A stretch of 10,402 nucleotides of DNA from an uncultured Duganella sp. (GTDB lineage: Bacteria > Pseudomonadota > Gammaproteobacteria > Burkholderiales > Burkholderiaceae). Each line of letters opens with the position of its first letter. Positions within the stretch are counted from its first letter, which is position 1. The stretch is taken from NCBI GenBank assembly GCA_946482335.1, contig CAMLRG010000191.1, forward strand, positions 1 to 10,402, written 5' to 3'. The notes under the pieces are model-generated. The model had not been told where the DNA came from. It saw only the letters and a program-made list of their open reading frames with translations, and did no database searches. The position numbers and the translations under genes are program-made. Shown here piece by piece: positions 7,872 through 10,402 of this stretch.

Positions 7872-9099
7872 CGCAAGCTCAGTATTGATTGTCGAAGACA
7901 GCACGGTGCAACGCGAGCACCTAGCCCGATTGCTGCGTGAAATCGGCTTTGGCACCGTGCTCAGTGCGAGCGACGGCATCAATGCCTTGCGCGTGCTGGA
8001 GCAGTGCGGCACCCCGGTCGATCTGCTGCTGACCGACCTTGATATGCCGGGAATGGATGGCGTGGAGCTGATCCAGCAATTGGCCCAGCGGCATTGCGTT
8101 GCCAACCTGATAGCCACATCCGCCAGCCAGCAACGCCTGCGTGATGCGGCGCCCAGCCTGCCGGAAGGCGGCACCATGCGCATCCTGGCCACCATTGCCA
8201 AGCCAGTGCGGCAGGAAGCATTGCAAGCCTTGCTGCACGACGCGCCGATGCAGACCCTATCCGAGCTTGGCTCGCGCGTCGCGGCGGAACCCCCCAGCGT
8301 CGCCGAGATCGATGCGGCCCTGGCAGCGGGCGAGTTCGTCCCGCTGTACGTACCGCGCTTGGCGCTCGACAGCTGCCACCTGGCGGGTATTTCCATGCGT
8401 GGCCACTGGCGCCATCCGCACCGTGGCCTGTCGGGCGTTGGTGCGGTATTCCAGGCATTGGCAGACAATCGTGAACTGGCTGGTTCGATCATGCGCGCGC
8501 TCGTCACGCAAACCGTGGCCGACCTTCGCGTTATGCGGGCGATGGACCTGCCAGCCATCAGGCTGTCGATTCCCCTGCCGGACAAGTTGGTGGACGACCT
8601 GGGGGAATTGGGCGGCCTGGTGGCCAGCGTCCAGGCGCAAGACTTGAGGCCGGGCGACATCTGCTGGGAGGTCAGCGAAGCCGTGATTGCCGCCTGCGAA
8701 CCGGAAGCACTGCACAATATTGCCCGCCTCAACTTGCGCGGCTTTCGCATCGGCGCCGTGCATTGCGGGCGTTATGAAGCAAGCGTTCGCGACTATGCCT
8801 GTTTTCCACTATCGGAGATAACGATCGACCCGCTGTTCGTGCACGAAATAGCGCAGCGCAGCCATCGCCGGCCCTTGCTCGACGGGCTATTGGATATGGC
8901 GGACAAGCTGGGCATCCCGGCATGCGCCGATGGCATTGCACATGCCGATGACTGGGCGCTGATGCGCGAGCTGGGATGCCGTGCCGGCCAGGGCCCGCTG
9001 GCCGCCGGGCCAATGACGGCGCGCGAGTTCATCGCATGGCTCAAGGAGGGCCGCATGCGTCTTCGTGACGTGGCGCCTCCAGCGGAAGGGACAGCGTAA
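7858..9099 (+). CDS. Response regulator with degenerate EAL output domain
   Basis: A 413-residue protein with the REC-EAL layout of RocR/PvrR. REC (about 7-127) is intact: E13/D14, phospho-acceptor D60 in LLTDLDMPGMDG, T87/S88 and K115. The second part (about 148-397) aligns with EAL phosphodiesterases but lacks their catalytic residues. The EAL motif is ISM (178-180). The NLS Asn is Arg (IRLS, 234-237). DDFG is replaced by AVHCG (300-304), the KID Lys by Thr (TID, 322-324), and AEGVE by ADGIA (357-361). WEVSE (270-274) and QG (378-379) remain. It is thus unlikely to cleave c-di-GMP and may bind it or a protein partner in a phosphorylation-dependent way. The ATG follows GGAGG (7849-7853) and overlaps the methyltransferase gene. 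Its last 59 bp overlap the convergent kinase gene. Confidence 0.85.
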   Translation: MKDFSASSVLIVEDSTVQREHLARLLREIGFGTVLSASDGINALRVLEQCGTPVDLLLTDLDMPGMDGVELIQQLAQRHCVANLIATSASQQRLRDAAPSLPEGGTMRILATIAKPVRQEALQALLHDAPMQTLSELGSRVAAEPPSVAEIDAALAAGEFVPLYVPRLALDSCHLAGISMRGHWRHPHRGLSGVGAVFQALADNRELAGSIMRALVTQTVADLRVMRAMDLPAIRLSIPLPDKLVDDLGELGGLVASVQAQDLRPGDICWEVSEAVIAACEPEALHNIARLNLRGFRIGAVHCGRYEASVRDYACFPLSEITIDPLFVHEIAQRSHRRPLLDGLLDMADKLGIPACADGIAHADDWALMRELGCRAGQGPLAAGPMTAREFIAWLKEGRMRLRDVAPPAEGTA

Positions 9100-10255
9100 A
9101 GCAGGTGCCATGTCCTTCCGTGCTGGCGACGGTGATGCTTCCCCCCAGGATGTCGGACACGATGCTGTGCACAATGTGCAAGCTAAGGCCCGAGCCGCCG
9201 GCACCAGCCTTGGTCGTGGAGAAGCGATCGAAAACACGCTCCCGGTCGGCAGCGTTGAGGCCATTGCCGTTGTCGCGCACGTGAAGAGCGATGCGATCGG
9301 AGGTTTCGTATTCAGCCACTATTTCAACCTGGCCTTCACTACGGCCATCGAAGGCACGCATGATGGCGTGGTTGACCAGGTTCGCGATGACCTGGCCGAG
9401 CGGACCGGGGTAACTATCCATCATCAGCGCGTCGGGCACCGCCTGTACCACCTGGAACGGCGTGCGTTTGATCGCCGGCATCAGCGTCAACACATTGCTT
9501 GACACGACTTCAGACAAAAGGAAGGCGCGGCGCTGCATGCTGGTCTGGTCCACTGCGACCTGCTTGAAGTTGCTCACCATGTCGGCGGCGCGTTGCAGGT
9601 TGCGCATCAGGATTTCGGTCGTGGTGCCGGCATTTTCCAGGTAGCTCGCCAATTCCGATCGGCGCATGTTCTCGCCATTGGCGAAGTGTTCCCGTATCGC
9701 CCCCGTTTGCGACTCAAAGGTGCTGGCCACCATGAGGCTGTTGCCAATCGGTGTATTCAGTTCATGCGCAATGCCTGCCATCAGCGCGCCCAGCGCCGCC
9801 AGCTTTTCCTTTTGGACCAGGTCCTCCTGTGCACGTGCCAGCGATTGGTACGCCTGCTTCAATTCCTCGTTCGCACGGCGCAGGGCGAGGTGTGTGTTGA
9901 TGCGGGCCAGTACTTCTTCCGCACGGAACGGCTTGGTGATGTAATCGACGCCTCCCGCCGCGAAGCCGCTGACGATCTGTTTCGCGTCGCTCAGGCCAGT
10001 CATGAAAATGACGGGCACTTCACGCGTCCTGGGGTCAGCCTTCAGACGGCGGCAAGTCTCAAATCCGTCGATGCCGGGCATCACAATGTCGAGCATGACC
10101 AGGTCGGGTTCCGCCAAAGCGGCGCGCATCATGCCATCCCGGGCGTCGTGCGCGAGGATGACAAGGAAGCCATGGCGGCTCAAATGGTCGAGCAGGGCAA
10201 GCTGCAAGGTCGGCGAATCGTCGACGACCAGTACGGTGGGTGGGCGCTTTTTCAC
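9041..10255 (-). CDS. REC-HisKA-HATPase hybrid histidine kinase
   Basis: A 404-residue soluble protein with no membrane segments. The N-terminal receiver (about 6-122) has D12/D13, phospho-acceptor D56 (MLDIVMPGIDG), T86 and K108. A short coiled coil (about 123-152) leads to the HisKA helix with H164 in GIAHELNTP, and to an HATPase domain (about 245-392) with DNGNG (328-332), an F-box region and GGSGLSLHIV. The N-box reads NLVNHA (292-297), with His296 where the Mg-ATP-binding Asn usually stands. The start is GTG at 10255, preceded by AAGGG at suitable spacing. A weak promoter TTGCGT-15-TATAGC (10312 to 10286, minus) is possible. It is convergent with the REC-EAL gene and could be its phosphodonor; this is inferred from proximity only. 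With no sensor domain, input may come through its own receiver. Confidence 0.9.
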   Translation of the reverse strand: MKKRPPTVLVVDDSPTLQLALLDHLSRHGFLVILAHDARDGMMRAALAEPDLVMLDIVMPGIDGFETCRRLKADPRTREVPVIFMTGLSDAKQIVSGFAAGGVDYITKPFRAEEVLARINTHLALRRANEELKQAYQSLARAQEDLVQKEKLAALGALMAGIAHELNTPIGNSLMVASTFESQTGAIREHFANGENMRRSELASYLENAGTTTEILMRNLQRAADMVSNFKQVAVDQTSMQRRAFLLSEVVSSNVLTLMPAIKRTPFQVVQAVPDALMMDSYPGPLGQVIANLVNHAIMRAFDGRSEGQVEIVAEYETSDRIALHVRDNGNGLNAADRERVFDRFSTTKAGAGGSGLSLHIVHSIVSDILGGSITVASTEGHGTCFTLSLPLEAPRHEDACGPP

Positions 10256-10352
10256 GTTCAGCCCTTGTCAGAGTGGATGTGGCTTGCTATAGTTCTGTCC
10301 CTCGCAACGCAACGCAGCCAACAGCGCGAAGCGAAACGAGAAAAAGAAGGGG

Positions 10353-10381
10353 TTGACGAGTTGCACGCTGTACCGCATAAT
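10353..10381 (+). promoter_or_regulatory. Strong promoter of rRNA/tRNA type pointing out of the window
   Basis: TTGACG (10353-10358) and CATAAT (10376-10381) are spaced by exactly 17 bp, each 5 of 6 to consensus. An A-rich stretch (GAAACGAGAAAAAGAAG, from 10332) lies upstream like an UP element. The bases after the -10 (CTCGCTTCTC) form a C-rich discriminator typical of stringently controlled stable-RNA promoters. The following CTGCTGCTGACG resembles leaders ahead of rRNA or tRNA operons in Burkholderiales, from memory. The gene it drives lies beyond 10402. It is divergent from the kinase gene; nothing else coding is seen in 10256-10402. Confidence 0.65.
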
Positions 10382-10402
10382 CTCGCTTCTCTGCTGCTGA
10401 CG

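Noticed and set aside
7275..8750. Minus-strand open frame of 491 codons opposite the CheR-like and REC-EAL genes
   Set aside because: The plus strand carries clear SAM-binding and receiver motifs; the antisense product is low-complexity and domain-free.
1..10402. CRISPR arrays, insertion sequences, tRNA or rRNA bodies
   Set aside because: No regularly spaced repeats, no transposase motifs or terminal inverted repeats, and no cloverleaf or rRNA sequence were seen by eye.

Overview
The window is high-GC, tightly packed bacterial DNA. Codon use, the lactate gene set, the kinase sequences and a stable-RNA-type promoter at the right edge suggest a betaproteobacterium of the Burkholderiales, most likely Oxalobacteraceae (Massilia/Duganella/Janthinobacterium type). 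That placement is inferred from sequence character and recalled families; no search was run.

Left half (1-5550): a complete lactate-use locus. A GntR/FCD-family regulator (lldR-like, minus strand) is divergent from a four-gene plus-strand operon. The operon has three genes for the iron-sulfur, LUD-type L-lactate dehydrogenase complex, in the order lldE (lutA), lldG (lutC), lldF (lutB), followed by the lactate permease lldP. The first three are coupled by ATGA stop/start overlaps. A perfect 15-bp GntR-type palindrome lies between lldR and lldE. A near-copy directly abuts the lldR stop codon, where with a following T-run it also looks like a terminator. The expected logic is that lactate releases LldR, LldP imports lactate, and LldEFG oxidises it to pyruvate.

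Middle (5551-7226): a hairpin separates lldP from a convergent minus-strand gene for a secreted M28 zinc aminopeptidase with a C-terminal PPC domain. Its metal ligands have the same spacing as in the Vibrio proteolyticus enzyme. A textbook intrinsic-terminator structure (11-bp stem, T-run) sits between the upstream intergenic DNA and the ribosome binding site of this gene, which suggests attenuation.

Right half (7227-10255): a signalling cluster. A CheR-type methyltransferase lacking the usual N-terminal helical domain overlaps a response regulator whose output is an EAL domain without its catalytic residues. A REC-HisKA-HATPase hybrid kinase is convergent to these, and its 3' end overlaps the EAL gene by 59 bp in antisense. 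The kinase N-box has His at the position usually held by the Mg-ATP Asn. The three genes could form one pathway (kinase, receiver/EAL receptor, methyltransferase), but this rests on proximity only.

Right edge (10256-10402): leader DNA of the kinase and, facing right, a strong promoter (TTGACG, 17 bp, CATAAT) with an A-rich upstream stretch and GC-rich discriminator. This is typical of rRNA or tRNA operons and predicts a stable-RNA gene just outside the window. No insertion sequence, CRISPR array, tRNA or rRNA body was seen inside the window.
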